From positions 1-35,932 of the forward strand of contig QCIV01000010.1 in the NCBI GenBank assembly GCA_003216455.1: a DNA stretch of 35,932 nt, given 5' to 3'. This stretch comes from Prochlorococcus sp. AG-402-N17 (lineage in GTDB: Bacteria; Cyanobacteriota; Cyanobacteriia; PCC-6307; Cyanobiaceae). The notes under the pieces were generated by a model. That model saw only the letters and a program-made list of their open reading frames with translations. It was not told the DNA's origin and searched no databases. Numbering within the stretch: position 1 is the first letter of the stretch; every line of letters begins with the position of its first letter. The translations under genes were made by a program, and so were the position numbers. Below, piece by piece: positions 26,091 to 33,704 of the stretch.

Positions 26091-27230
26091 TTGAATTTGG
26101 ATAATTTAGATTCGAAGTTAAATAATCAAGTCGCGATACTTATCTGTGGGCACGGAAGTAGAAATAAACTAGCCATTACTGAATTTCAAGAATTAACTAA
26201 GTTCATCCAAAAAAGATATCCAAAAATTTTAGTTGAATATGGTTTTTTGGAATTCGCTAAACCTTCACTTGTTGATGCTCTAGACAAGTTAAAAGATCTT
26301 TCTATAAAAAAAGTAATTGCGATACCTGCGATGCTTTTCGCAGCGGGCCATGTAAAAAATGATATACCTAGCTTGCTTATGAATTATTCAAGTAAAACAG
26401 GTATTGAAATAATTTATGGAAGAGAATTAGGTATTAATAATTTAATGATTAGTGCAGCTTGTGAAAGAGTAAAAGATGTATTTAAGCAAAATAATACTCT
26501 CAAACCTCAAGAATCATTATTAGTTGTTGTTGGTAGAGGCTCTTCTGACCCAGATGCGAATTCCAATGTTTCAAAAATTACGAGAATGATTGTAGAGGGT
26601 ATTGGTTTAGGGTGGGGGGAAACAGTTTTTTCTGGAGTAACTTTCCCTCTTGTTGAACCTGGCTTGAAAAATGTTGTAAGACTTGGTTATAAAAATATAA
26701 TTATTTTCCCTTATTTCCTTTTCTCAGGTGTTCTTGTCACAAGAATAAAAAGGCAAAGTGATTTAGTTGCGATCAATAATCCAAATATTTCATTTATACA
26801 TGCAAAATATCTTTCGTCACAGTCTTATGTGGTCGACACTTTTGTAGAAAGGATTGAAGAGATTCTTAATAACGAAGGTAAGAATTTTATGAATTGCTCA
26901 ACTTGTAAATATAGATCAAATTTGTTTGGTTTTGAAAAAGAAGTTGGAATGTTGCAAGAAAGTCATCATGACCATGTAGAGGGCTTGGGGATCAGCTGTA
27001 ATTTATGTGATCCTGAATGTAATGGTGCTTGTGAAATACAAAATCCAACTCATAATCAAGAAGAATCGAATCTTGGTGAAGGTGAATACTTAGAACATGA
27101 ACATATAGAGGCTCATCACCATCATCATCACCATAGTATTTATCCAAATTCAAAACACCCTTTGGGACCTGTCACGCTTCGCTTGCCTAATGAAGATCAA
27201 ATCTTAAGAAAATCCGTTGAAAATAACTGA
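26091..27230 (+). CDS. cbiX: CbiX/SirB-type sirohydrochlorin chelatase, long form
   Basis: Inserts cobalt (or iron) into sirohydrochlorin on the way to cobalamin or siroheme. It has two CbiX halves: ILICGHGSR (His21) with IAIPAMLFAAGHV, and LLVVVGRGSSDPD with IIIFPYFLFSGVLVTRI. The C-terminal extension has MNCSTC, the MxCxxC iron-sulfur motif described for long-form CbiX, then CNLCDPECNGAC, and a run of eight histidines in HHHHHHHHS. The histidine and Cys tail may store or deliver metal. I place the start at TTG 26091 (TTG 26097 also fits), because the frame upstream runs into the neighbouring coding sequence and has no ribosome-binding site. Divergent from the FAD oxidoreductase. Confidence 0.86.
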   Translation: MNLDNLDSKLNNQVAILICGHGSRNKLAITEFQELTKFIQKRYPKILVEYGFLEFAKPSLVDALDKLKDLSIKKVIAIPAMLFAAGHVKNDIPSLLMNYSSKTGIEIIYGRELGINNLMISAACERVKDVFKQNNTLKPQESLLVVVGRGSSDPDANSNVSKITRMIVEGIGLGWGETVFSGVTFPLVEPGLKNVVRLGYKNIIIFPYFLFSGVLVTRIKRQSDLVAINNPNISFIHAKYLSSQSYVVDTFVERIEEILNNEGKNFMNCSTCKYRSNLFGFEKEVGMLQESHHDHVEGLGISCNLCDPECNGACEIQNPTHNQEESNLGEGEYLEHEHIEAHHHHHHHSIYPNSKHPLGPVTLRLPNEDQILRKSVENN

Positions 27231-27249
27231 ATCACATGTCTCTTTCTCG

Positions 27250-27271
27250 ACTAAGTCTTAATAGACTCAGT
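27250..27271 (+). terminator. Hairpin after cbiX
   Basis: ACTAAGTCT, loop TAAT, AGACTCAGT: nine-pair stem with one mismatch, 20 bases after the cbiX stop. It is followed by TATATA rather than a T-run, so it is a weak or processing-type terminator at best. Confidence 0.4.
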
Positions 27272-27319
27272 ATATATAAGTATTCCTAATATAAAATCTT
27301 AAAAGTATTTTGAGCTAGA

Positions 27320-27361
27320 TTTTCCACAATTTATAGGTTGTTTTCCACGTCCAAATCCACA
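27320..27361 (+). other. Cluster of three DnaA-box-like nonamers
   Basis: TTTTCCACA at 27320-27328, TTTTCCACG at 27341-27349, AAATCCACA at 27353-27361, all in the same direction, the first two 21 bp apart. TTTTCCACA is the box form reported for cyanobacterial origins, but dnaA or dnaN, which normally mark the origin, are not present here. Confidence 0.4.
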
Positions 27362-27583
27362 TTGGATTAGAAATTCCAGCAGTTTTTAAAAAAAACAGGA
27401 CTTCAACATTATTGTTGACTTTTCTTTAAGATCTAATCAATTTCCTAATTTAAAAAGTAAATTTTTTAAAAACCAACTTATTACATGAGTCTCATTTGAT
27501 AATTTGAAAAGTTTACATACAGATTTTTTTTGATGTTTTTAGAAAAAAGTATCATTATATTCGTGTAAGAAAAAAGTAGATTT

Positions 27584-27841
27584 ATGGATCAAATCAGCCA
27601 ATCAAATTTAACTGATAAGAAACTTGTCGAGTGTTCATCAAATAAAGTCTCTTTAGAGACAGAGCTTTCAGAAACTCTTTATAACACTATGAAAGATTTC
27701 GTATTAAGTAACCCAACTTGGGATCAATATAAGCTTATAAATTCAGCATTAGCTACTTTTCTCGTTCAAAACGGATGTACAGATAATTATGTATCAGAAA
27801 TTTATTTAAATCAATTATTTATACCTTCTAAGTCTTTTTAA
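27584..27841 (+). CDS. DUF2811 family protein
   Basis: An 85-residue cyanobacterial protein of unknown function. KVSLETELSETLYNTMKDFV and NPTWDQYKLINSALATFLVQNG match the DUF2811 pattern: an acidic strand, then a long helix, then a helix ending in LFLxxNG. It is soluble, with no signal peptide. It starts at ATG 27584 after the long noncoding region and overlaps the convergent GMC oxidoreductase gene by 14 bp at its 3' end, so the last residues are encoded opposite the other gene's stop. Confidence 0.75.
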   Translation: MDQISQSNLTDKKLVECSSNKVSLETELSETLYNTMKDFVLSNPTWDQYKLINSALATFLVQNGCTDNYVSEIYLNQLFIPSKSF

Positions 27842-29468
27842 TATTTGAACAGGCCCTTCTACTCAAAGCCATCATTGTAAGTGTAGGGCTTTGCCAAGAT
27901 GATGTGGGCCAGCATGCTCCATCTAGTACAAGCACATTCCTGCATCTCCATAATCTATTAAATTTATCAACTACGCTATTTTCTTCATTCATCCCCATTG
28001 GTGCTCCCCCTACTTCATGGATGTAATATCCAGGAGGAGGAGGACTATGTGAAAGTGCGATCAAATTTTTAGTAAATAAACTCCCTAATGGGATATTCAT
28101 TAGTTCATCAATATTTTTCATTTCTCCATTTGCAGCTTTTATTGATTTTCGTATTGTGTTTTCCATATGTTTTGCCATATTTAACTCATTCTCGCTCCAT
28201 TCGAATTCAATGTAGGGAATTGGGATACCCCACTCATCTGTTTTTTTTGATAGAGAAACTGAGTTTTTCTCTCTAGGAAGGACCTCGCCATGAGCGATAA
28301 GAAAACCAATGGATTTGTTTTTGTCCTTTTGCAAAAACTTAGGTATTCCTAATCTATCAATTGCCCCCCAGATTCCATAGCCTCTATGGAAATTCATGTC
28401 GTCAATTTCTGGTAAATTTGAACCAAATGGAATAAAGAAGCTACCTGCTCCAGAAAGATCGGGAGGATTATCTAATGGTTTATCTGAGCTTTTTGTTTTT
28501 GGGACTGAAAAAAATCTACAGATAGATACGTGATCCATGAGGTATTTGCCTAATTTCCCAGAATTATCTTTAAACCCTGAGGAATTTGATTTGTATTCTG
28601 AGTTAAGGAGTATTCTCAGCGTTGAAATTGTTGATGCGCAGAGAAGTATTAAATCACAATTCAATAATTCTTTTTGTCCATTTTCTAGGTTTACGATCGT
28701 TAGTTTTGAGGCAAGCTCTGTTGCCTTGTTAATCTCAAAAGACTCCACTAGGTAATTAGAGATTATTTGTACATTTCCAGTATCTAAAGCTTTTTTTAAA
28801 GAGCTTCCTAAGCTAGAGGACTTGGGCCATTTTTTTTCTTTTACTGATGAATTACGGTCAAATCCTCTTGATTGGATAAATGGATAGTTTAATTTTGATT
28901 TTACTTTGCTGCCAAAAACATTTTCGTTTTCTGTAAGAGGTATTTCACCAATATATTTACCATTTGGGACTTCTTTAATGTCATCTTTTCGTCCATAGAT
29001 GCCGCAGAAATTTTCAATGAAATCATAGTAAGGGGATAGTTCATCGTATGAAATAGGCCAGTTTGGCCCGAATCCGTCTTTTTTAGCCGGATGAAAGTCT
29101 TCTGAGGAAAGTCTTAATGTTATGCCTCCCCAAGTTAATGATCTCCCCCCATATTGTTTCCCTTGAGTCCAAAGAAATGGTTTTTTTATTGGGAAGTCAT
29201 AAGGATGCTTCAATTCATTTGAATATAAGTCAGGATTATTTTTCCAATAACCAGGATGTTGGCATTGATTGGCATGTTTTTTTGTTAAGACTCCTGATAA
29301 TCTTTTTAATGTACTTTTTGGCTCATGATTACTAGCTTCACGCCTTTTAACTTGAGGCCCTGCTTCTATCACTAAAACTTTGATCCCTTGTTCTGCCAAT
29401 GTAAGTGCTGCTATTCCTCCTGTAGCTCCAGAACCAACAACAATTGCATCATAAGGACTTATATCCAA
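27828..29468 (-). CDS. GMC-family FAD oxidoreductase
   Basis: A 546-residue glucose-methanol-choline type flavoprotein. The N-terminal FAD motif is VVGSGATGGIAALTLAEQG followed by VLVIEAG, then KQYGGRSLTWGG, the second family signature. The C-terminal region has YYIHEVGGAPMGM with the catalytic His, and LVLDGACWPTSSWQSPTLTMMALS with the conserved ending. The substrate is unknown; the subgroup with WGG and the CWP insert is common in cyanobacteria. There is no signal peptide. The start is TTG 29468 with AGG three bases upstream. It is alone on its strand and overlaps the DUF2811 gene by 14 bp. Confidence 0.88.
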   Translation of the reverse strand: MDISPYDAIVVGSGATGGIAALTLAEQGIKVLVIEAGPQVKRREASNHEPKSTLKRLSGVLTKKHANQCQHPGYWKNNPDLYSNELKHPYDFPIKKPFLWTQGKQYGGRSLTWGGITLRLSSEDFHPAKKDGFGPNWPISYDELSPYYDFIENFCGIYGRKDDIKEVPNGKYIGEIPLTENENVFGSKVKSKLNYPFIQSRGFDRNSSVKEKKWPKSSSLGSSLKKALDTGNVQIISNYLVESFEINKATELASKLTIVNLENGQKELLNCDLILLCASTISTLRILLNSEYKSNSSGFKDNSGKLGKYLMDHVSICRFFSVPKTKSSDKPLDNPPDLSGAGSFFIPFGSNLPEIDDMNFHRGYGIWGAIDRLGIPKFLQKDKNKSIGFLIAHGEVLPREKNSVSLSKKTDEWGIPIPYIEFEWSENELNMAKHMENTIRKSIKAANGEMKNIDELMNIPLGSLFTKNLIALSHSPPPPGYYIHEVGGAPMGMNEENSVVDKFNRLWRCRNVLVLDGACWPTSSWQSPTLTMMALSRRACSNIKKT

Positions 29469-29575
29469 AACCTAGTTCGTAATTTGCTATTTCAATAAAT
29501 ATAGCATTCAGTAAATAATTAATTTTTAGATTTCAGCTTAAGAAGTTAGAATTTATTGAAATACTACTCATTCAA

Positions 29576-30049
29576 ATGAGATTTATAATTTTAACTTTTT
29601 TAATAGTTGTTTTAACCCTCCCTTCTAGAAGCTTCGCTGCGTTGGATTATGGTAAACAATCTTTGGTTGGGGCTGATTTTTCTGGATCTGATTTAAAAGG
29701 AGCAACTTTCTATTTGACTGATTTACAAGACGCAAATTTGTCAGGTTGTGAGCTCCAAAATGCGACTCTTTATGGAGCAAAATTGAAAGATACTAATTTA
29801 AGTAACTCCAACTTAAGAGAAGTAACTTTAGACTCAGCTGTGTTAGATGGAACAGATTTATCAAATTCTAACTTGGAGGATTCTTTTGCTTATAGTACCC
29901 AGTTTGAAAATGTAAAAATACAAGGCGCAGACTTTACAAATGTTTTTTTGCCAAAAGATATTATTAGGAAATTTTGTGAGAGTGCCACTGGAACTAATCC
30001 AATTACAAATAGAGAAACAAGAGAAACTTTAGAGTGCGATTACATTTAA
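29576..30049 (+). CDS. Exported pentapeptide-repeat protein
   Basis: A 157-residue protein. Residues 1-21 form a Sec signal peptide (FIILTFLIVVLTLPSRSFA) with cleavage after AFA or FAA near residue 21-22. Residues about 32-120 are pentapeptide repeats of A(D/N)Lxx type (GADFSGSDLKGATF, LQDANLSGCELQNATL, LDGTDLSNSNL), which form a right-handed quadrilateral beta-helix. The C-terminal tail contains two Cys (FCESATG and LECDYI) that could form a disulfide after export. The location is likely the thylakoid lumen or periplasm, as for other cyanobacterial lumenal pentapeptide proteins. It ends 2 bp before the convergent gene. Confidence 0.86.
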   Translation: MRFIILTFLIVVLTLPSRSFAALDYGKQSLVGADFSGSDLKGATFYLTDLQDANLSGCELQNATLYGAKLKDTNLSNSNLREVTLDSAVLDGTDLSNSNLEDSFAYSTQFENVKIQGADFTNVFLPKDIIRKFCESATGTNPITNRETRETLECDYI

Positions 30050-30051
30050 AT

Positions 30052-30444
30052 TTATGCACATACAAGTTCTTTTTTAATCTTTCTTTGTTTATAAAGTGAT
30101 CTTCCAATAGGCCAACCTAAAGTAGATAAATGTTTCATTAAAGAACCTGAGTATTGGAAATAAAAATTGTCTGAATATTGGATGCCAAGTTCTTTTAGGG
30201 TGGCTACTAATAAACAGAGATCTTTCTTTTTGCCTTTTTTCATATCCAATAATATCAATGCTTCACTTGATAATTTTTTTTCTAGAACCTTATCATTTTC
30301 AGCAAAACCAACTTGAAGTGAATTAAATTCATCAGAATAAAGAGTATAAATTATTCCATTTTTGAATTTATCTATAGAAGTATCTACATTAAATCTTGAT
30401 GATATTAATGTTTTGTATCCTTTAATGATTTTTCTGTTATTCAT
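30052..30444 (-). CDS. Hypothetical protein with GIY-YIG-like pattern, partner of RHH gene
   Basis: A 130-residue protein of unknown function. The stretch GIIYTLYSDEF followed by LQVGFAENDKVLEKKL has the spacing of GIY and YIG motifs in the T5orf172/Mug113 group, as in the gene at 10254-10796, and TLKELGIQYSDNFYFQYS could be the remaining helices. The catalytic residues are not conserved, so any nuclease activity is doubtful and the fold itself is a guess. It is the second gene of an operon: its ATG 30444 is 2 bp after the stop of the RHH protein, which suggests coupled translation and possibly a joint function. No signal peptide or membrane segment. Confidence 0.5.
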   Translation of the reverse strand: MNNRKIIKGYKTLISSRFNVDTSIDKFKNGIIYTLYSDEFNSLQVGFAENDKVLEKKLSSEALILLDMKKGKKKDLCLLVATLKELGIQYSDNFYFQYSGSLMKHLSTLGWPIGRSLYKQRKIKKELVCA

Positions 30445-30446
30445 AA

Positions 30447-30944
30447 TTATTTGATTTCATCCTGAGCTAATTCGTATTTCTCCAATAGATTGTTTACTTC
30501 TGCTAGTGCAATCCTCTTTTGACAGGCCGAGTCATATCTATTTACTGCTATTGAAGGTATTGAACCTTTGCTTTTCATTTCCCTTATACCAGTTTCTAAA
30601 CATTGAAAAGCAACACTTGATAGATCTCTTCCTTCTGCTGCTGCCCAAACTTTCAAAAGATAAGTAAGATTTGATGGTACTGAAATCTGTACTTTGTTTG
30701 AATTTGAAGTATTTAATGCAATATCATCGAGACTAATTTCTTTAGAGGAAATAGTTTCTTTAACCTTTTTCTTCAAAAATTTTACTTGGCTTATAGCGTC
30801 CTCTTTATTCTTTATTTTTTTTTCTATTTCAAATAACTCTTCTTCAGAATTAATTAAAGCTTCTAATGCCCATTTAGCATCATCTTTCGCAACCGCGGTT
30901 CTATCAAGCCATTCATCTCTTATTTTTGACCAATTACTAGGCAT
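30447..30944 (-). CDS. Coiled-coil protein with ribbon-helix-helix DNA-binding domain
   Basis: A 165-residue protein. The N-terminal half (residues 20-70) is a charged coiled coil (EELFEIEKKIKNKEDAISQV). Residues 84-125 fit a ribbon-helix-helix (MetJ/Arc/CopG) domain: strand KVQISVPSN (84-92), helix LTYLLKVWAAAEG, turn RD, second helix LSSVAFQCLETGIREM. The Leu-rich C-terminus is another helix. RHH proteins are dimeric repressors that read the major groove with the strand pair. Immediately upstream of ATG 30944 lies an unusually ordered palindromic array, consistent with autoregulation. The next gene follows by 2 bp. The size is larger than typical antitoxins, which argues against a simple toxin-antitoxin reading. 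Confidence 0.68.
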   Translation of the reverse strand: MPSNWSKIRDEWLDRTAVAKDDAKWALEALINSEEELFEIEKKIKNKEDAISQVKFLKKKVKETISSKEISLDDIALNTSNSNKVQISVPSNLTYLLKVWAAAEGRDLSSVAFQCLETGIREMKSKGSIPSIAVNRYDSACQKRIALAEVNNLLEKYELAQDEIK

Positions 30945-30974
30945 AATCTTTATGCGATAATTCTATGATATATA

Positions 30975-31034
30975 AATCTATATAGATTGTCCATATATTC
31001 TAATTAGAATTAATATAGATTTAATACAGATTGT
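30975..31034. promoter_or_regulatory. Phased palindromic operator upstream of the RHH gene
   Basis: Two perfect 14-bp palindromes, AATCTATATAGATT (30975-30988) and ATTCTAATTAGAAT (30997-31010), with centres exactly 22 bp apart. Half-site cores TAGA at 30983, 31005 and 31016 and CAGA at 31027 are spaced 22, 11 and 11 bp, one or two helical turns, all on the same face. The array lies 31-90 bp before the start and overlaps AT-rich -10-like words on the minus strand, as expected of an autorepressor operator. Confidence 0.6.
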
Positions 31035-31221
31035 ATAAAATTTAAATTGTATTTTTAATAATTCCTCATCTTAGAAATAATCTTTTACAATAATTGAAAC
31101 TGCAGAATCTATCCAATGTAATCTTAGAGGTATTTTTTCGTTAATTGAAAACGATATACTTGATAATTCAATCTTTTTAAATTTTTGTTATTTGTTTATT
31201 AAATTAAAAACTTCTGAGCTT

Positions 31222-31611
31222 TTAATCTCTTTCAATAAGTTCAATTTTATAACCATCAGGATCCTCAACAAAAGCTAAGACAGTAGCACTGTTTTTCATT
31301 GTTTTAGGTTTGGTTGTTATTTTACAACCATTATTTTCTAATCCTTGGCAAATTAGATGAATATCTTTTACTCCAATAGCTATATGACCATATTTATCTC
31401 CAAGCTCATAGTCTTCAGACTTTTTGTCCCAGTTATAAGTTAATTCAATTACTGTGTTTTCTTTTTCTGAGCCATAACCAACAAATGCCAAAGTAAATTT
31501 TCCATGAGGATAATCCTTTTTTCGTAATAAATTCATTCCTAATCTATTGACGTAGAAATCAATGGATTTATCTAAATTTCCAACCCTCAACATTGTATGT
31601 AAGATACGCAT
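31222..31611 (-). CDS. gloA: Lactoylglutathione lyase (glyoxalase I)
   Basis: Converts the hemithioacetal of methylglyoxal and glutathione to S-lactoylglutathione in the cytoplasm. The 129 residues match the short, E. coli-like form. Metal ligands can be placed: His5 (ILHTMLRV), Glu56 (TVIELTYNW), His76 (YGHIAIGV), Glu124 (YKIELIE), the same set as in bacterial GlxI, which favours nickel or cobalt. FVEDPDGYKIELIE is the C-terminal signature. Start ATG 31611. It is separated from the RHH operon by 187 bp with no gene and is divergent from the Tic20-like gene. Detoxification of methylglyoxal is the expected role. Confidence 0.94.
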   Translation of the reverse strand: MRILHTMLRVGNLDKSIDFYVNRLGMNLLRKKDYPHGKFTLAFVGYGSEKENTVIELTYNWDKKSEDYELGDKYGHIAIGVKDIHLICQGLENNGCKITTKPKTMKNSATVLAFVEDPDGYKIELIERD

Positions 31612-31717
31612 TTTGAATTATGAACCTGAATCAATTATCTAATATTTAATAACCATCTGCCAAAGTTGATTTTTTCGAAAGTAAGTCTTTTTATTAAGTT
31701 CAAAAAATTAGGTTAAA

Positions 31718-32179
31718 ATGTTAATACGAAATTTCAATAATATATTGAATCAAATATTCCAGAGACTCTCATCAGTATTTTTGTATACTTTGCCATTAAA
31801 GGCATCAATACCTTTTGGATATTATTTGTTTTATAAATATTCATTTTTAAAAATACTATTATTACTAACTTTACCGATAGCAATAATTGAAAAATCTTTG
31901 CCTTTTGGTAGTTTTTTATTATTTATAATTTTGTTTGCTGGATTAGCAAGAAATCCAAATGTTCCCTATTTCGTTAGATATAACGCATGCCAAGCATTAC
32001 TTATTGATATTGCTTTGATAATAATTTCATATCTCTTGAGAATATTCCCCATAGTTGAATTAGGCTCAATAATTTTTATATTTACACTATGTATTTTTAT
32101 TTATTCGATTTCTCAATGTATTTATGGAGTTGAACCTGAAATTCCCTTAATTAGTAAATCTGTAAGAATGCAAATTTAA
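31718..32179 (+). CDS. Tic20/Ycf60-like membrane protein
   Basis: A 153-residue protein with four hydrophobic helices: about residues 33-52, 60-85, 95-120 and 125-145. RLSSVFLYTLPLKASIPFG at 16-34 and RNPNVPYFVRYNACQALLIDIALII near 85-109 (read in pieces) match the cyanobacterial Tic20 family, whose plastid members are part of the protein import channel of the inner envelope. In cyanobacteria the function is unclear. The Asn-Arg-Tyr-Asn pair VRYNACQA is the most conserved part. The start is ATG 31718, divergent from gloA with 106 bp between. It is alone on its strand. Confidence 0.78.
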   Translation: MLIRNFNNILNQIFQRLSSVFLYTLPLKASIPFGYYLFYKYSFLKILLLLTLPIAIIEKSLPFGSFLLFIILFAGLARNPNVPYFVRYNACQALLIDIALIIISYLLRIFPIVELGSIIFIFTLCIFIYSISQCIYGVEPEIPLISKSVRMQI

Positions 32180-32206
32180 AAAGATTTATAGATTTACTGA
32201 CTTTCT

Positions 32207-32536
32207 TCAGCACTCATTCAGAATAGATTCCCATCTTTGTTGACTTGCCTTTATTGCTTGCATTGGCGGATTAGCCCCCTCTATTTCAAAGGCTTTAATT
32301 AATGATTTATTAGCTAATAGACCTAATCTTGCGGCCTCTCTTTGCCTAGAGCATACTTTTTTTCTTGATCCCTCTTTTAAACTATTTTCGATTTCTTTAA
32401 GAATCTGGCTTGCTTCATTCGACTTAGAATAAAAATCATTCATGTAAACATCAAGTGCCGTATCAGCAAAGATTTCAACTGGAGAGATGATACCGACTAA
32501 GCACATTATAAAACTTACAAATACAAATATTTTCAT
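32207..32536 (-). CDS. Small exported protein with C-terminal helices
   Basis: A 109-residue hypothetical protein. Residues 1-24 form a signal peptide (IFVFVSFIMCLVGIISPVEIFA) with probable cleavage after FA near residue 24. The mature part is helical and charged, with two Cys (about residues 62 and 109) which might pair. I recognise no family; the pattern NEASQILKEIENSLKEGSRKK then REAARLGLLANKSLIKAFE resembles small periplasmic or lumenal four-helix proteins. It lies 7 bp after the membrane-protein gene on the same strand, so the two are likely co-transcribed. Confidence 0.65.
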   Translation of the reverse strand: MKIFVFVSFIMCLVGIISPVEIFADTALDVYMNDFYSKSNEASQILKEIENSLKEGSRKKVCSRQREAARLGLLANKSLIKAFEIEGANPPMQAIKASQQRWESILNEC

Positions 32537-32543
32537 AAGAATC

Positions 32544-33128
32544 TCAAGTAAATTTTTTGTCCGATCTCTTTAATACTAAATAAAAGGTAAGAACGCTAAT
32601 TGTTCCAGATGGGCCTATTAAAACATGCCAAAATTGATCGCCACTAATTGAGAGCCTTGTGCCAAAGAAAGTCGTAAAAATAATGCCAAATATTGGGTAA
32701 AGAATAAAAAGCCAATCTTTAAAAACTCTTTGCCAATATATAATTAGAATGATACTTATTATTACTTGAAAAAGGAGAGCAATAGTTTTATCAAATAAAA
32801 AATATGAGATAATTGAACATAAAGAAATGCAAAAATTAGTTTTTTGAATAAATTTATTTTTTATAACTGATATTGATAAACAAGTTAGACCTAAAGATAG
32901 GAAAGAATAAAATAACCAATTAAATAAAGAGGAGTGATCTACATAAATCCAAGATGTTTGGGTATGATCTATCATTTCAAAAATCGATGCCAATCCTAAA
33001 AAAATAAAACCGAAAGGTATCAATTTGTTTTTGCTTAGATGTTTGAATTTATTGATCGATCTAATACCTAATAATATTGGGATGATTGCCGCTTGAAAGT
33101 GGGCAAATAATAAAATTGAAAAAAACAA
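32544..33128 (-). CDS. Polytopic membrane protein with conserved-looking intramembrane His/Asp/Glu
   Basis: A 194-residue protein with about six to seven hydrophobic helices. The polar residues are not scattered: Glu51, Asp54, His55 (FEMIDHTQTSW), His65 (YVDHSSLF), and Asp164, His168 (GDQFWHVLIGPSGT). Such an arrangement is reminiscent of membrane hydrolases or metal-dependent desaturases, but I cannot assign a family. The start is TTG 33128, as an in-frame TGA lies just upstream. It probably heads an operon with the exported 109-residue protein 7 bp downstream. The gap to the small gene above is 52 bp. Confidence 0.6.
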   Translation of the reverse strand: MFFSILLFAHFQAAIIPILLGIRSINKFKHLSKNKLIPFGFIFLGLASIFEMIDHTQTSWIYVDHSSLFNWLFYSFLSLGLTCLSISVIKNKFIQKTNFCISLCSIISYFLFDKTIALLFQVIISIILIIYWQRVFKDWLFILYPIFGIIFTTFFGTRLSISGDQFWHVLIGPSGTISVLTFYLVLKRSDKKFT

Positions 33129-33180
33129 AATAAATTCTCAAACTTAACTCACCTAATTTAAATAAAAAAACAGTTTCTGG

Positions 33181-33381
33181 TCACCTGAGTAGAGAAAGGT
33201 ACCATTGGCCGATTACTATAATCAAAATTGTAAAAACAAAAGGGAAAGCAGGATATCGTGTTTGAAAATTAGCAGGTGGCCAAGGAGACCAAGATATTAA
33301 TCTTCCTTGCGGTTCATTTGAAATAACTTTTTTTTTCGATTTTTTGGATATTAAATTATCTGTGGCAAATCCTTTACTCAT
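33181..33381 (-). CDS. Small membrane protein of unknown function
   Basis: A 66-residue protein. The N-terminal 45 residues are basic and Pro/Trp-containing (KKSKKKVISNEPQGRLISWS, then PWPPANFQTRYP), followed by a single hydrophobic helix (AFPFVFTILIIVIGQWYLSL) near residues 45-64, so it is tail-anchored. Small tail-anchored proteins of this type are common next to photosystem or thylakoid genes in cyanobacteria, but no family is recognised. It starts at ATG 33381 and ends 52 bp upstream of the next gene on the same strand. Confidence 0.6.
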   Translation of the reverse strand: MSKGFATDNLISKKSKKKVISNEPQGRLISWSPWPPANFQTRYPAFPFVFTILIIVIGQWYLSLLR

Positions 33382-33454
33382 AATCTAAATAGAATTTATC
33401 CTAACAAGAACGTTTCAAAAAGGCGTTTATATTATTCGGTTCTTTTTATTTGAA

Positions 33455-33541
33455 CGGAGGGGGTGGGATTCGAACCCACGGTGCCCTTGCAGACACGCTA
33501 GTTTTCAAGACTAGAGCCTTAAACCACTCGACCACCCCTCC
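33455..33541 (-). tRNA. tRNA-Ser (UGA)
   Basis: Read on the minus strand it begins GGAGGGG, has a D-arm, the anticodon arm CTAGT-CTTGAAA-ACTAG with anticodon TGA, the long variable arm GTGTCTGCAAGGGCAC typical of class II serine tRNA, the T-arm GTGGGTTCGAATCCCAC, and the matching acceptor CCCCTCC with discriminator G. About 87 nt; CCA is not encoded. All stems pair well. Type and anticodon are therefore clear. Confidence 0.96.
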
Positions 33542-33704
33542 AAAGGGTTATTCAGTTTAATTGAACTTAAAAACTATAACATAAGAAATTAGTCACAGTC
33601 TATAAATTCAAAGATTAAAAAATTATTTCAAGAAACTAGTTTGAGAACTGAATTTTATTAAAAATGACGGGTTAAATCGTTATAACAGTCTTTTATTAGT
33701 CACA

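Larger units (their letters stand above)
27231..27583. other. 353-bp noncoding region: hairpin, DnaA-box-like words, AT-rich stretch
   Basis: No reading frame longer than about 20 codons. From left to right: a hairpin at 27250-27271, three same-orientation TTTTCCACA-like nonamers at 27320-27361, then AT-rich sequence to the DUF2811 gene with TATATT near 27555 as a possible -10. For its size in a compact genome it is the largest gene-free stretch in the window. Confidence 0.6.

Noticed and set aside
29576-30049. Quinolone-resistance type (Qnr-like) pentapeptide protein
   Set aside because: It has a signal peptide and fewer repeats, so it is exported and not a gyrase-binding cytoplasmic protein.
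30052-30944. Confident toxin-antitoxin call
   Set aside because: The RHH protein is larger than usual antitoxins and the partner lacks a recognised toxin motif; kept only as a hypothesis.
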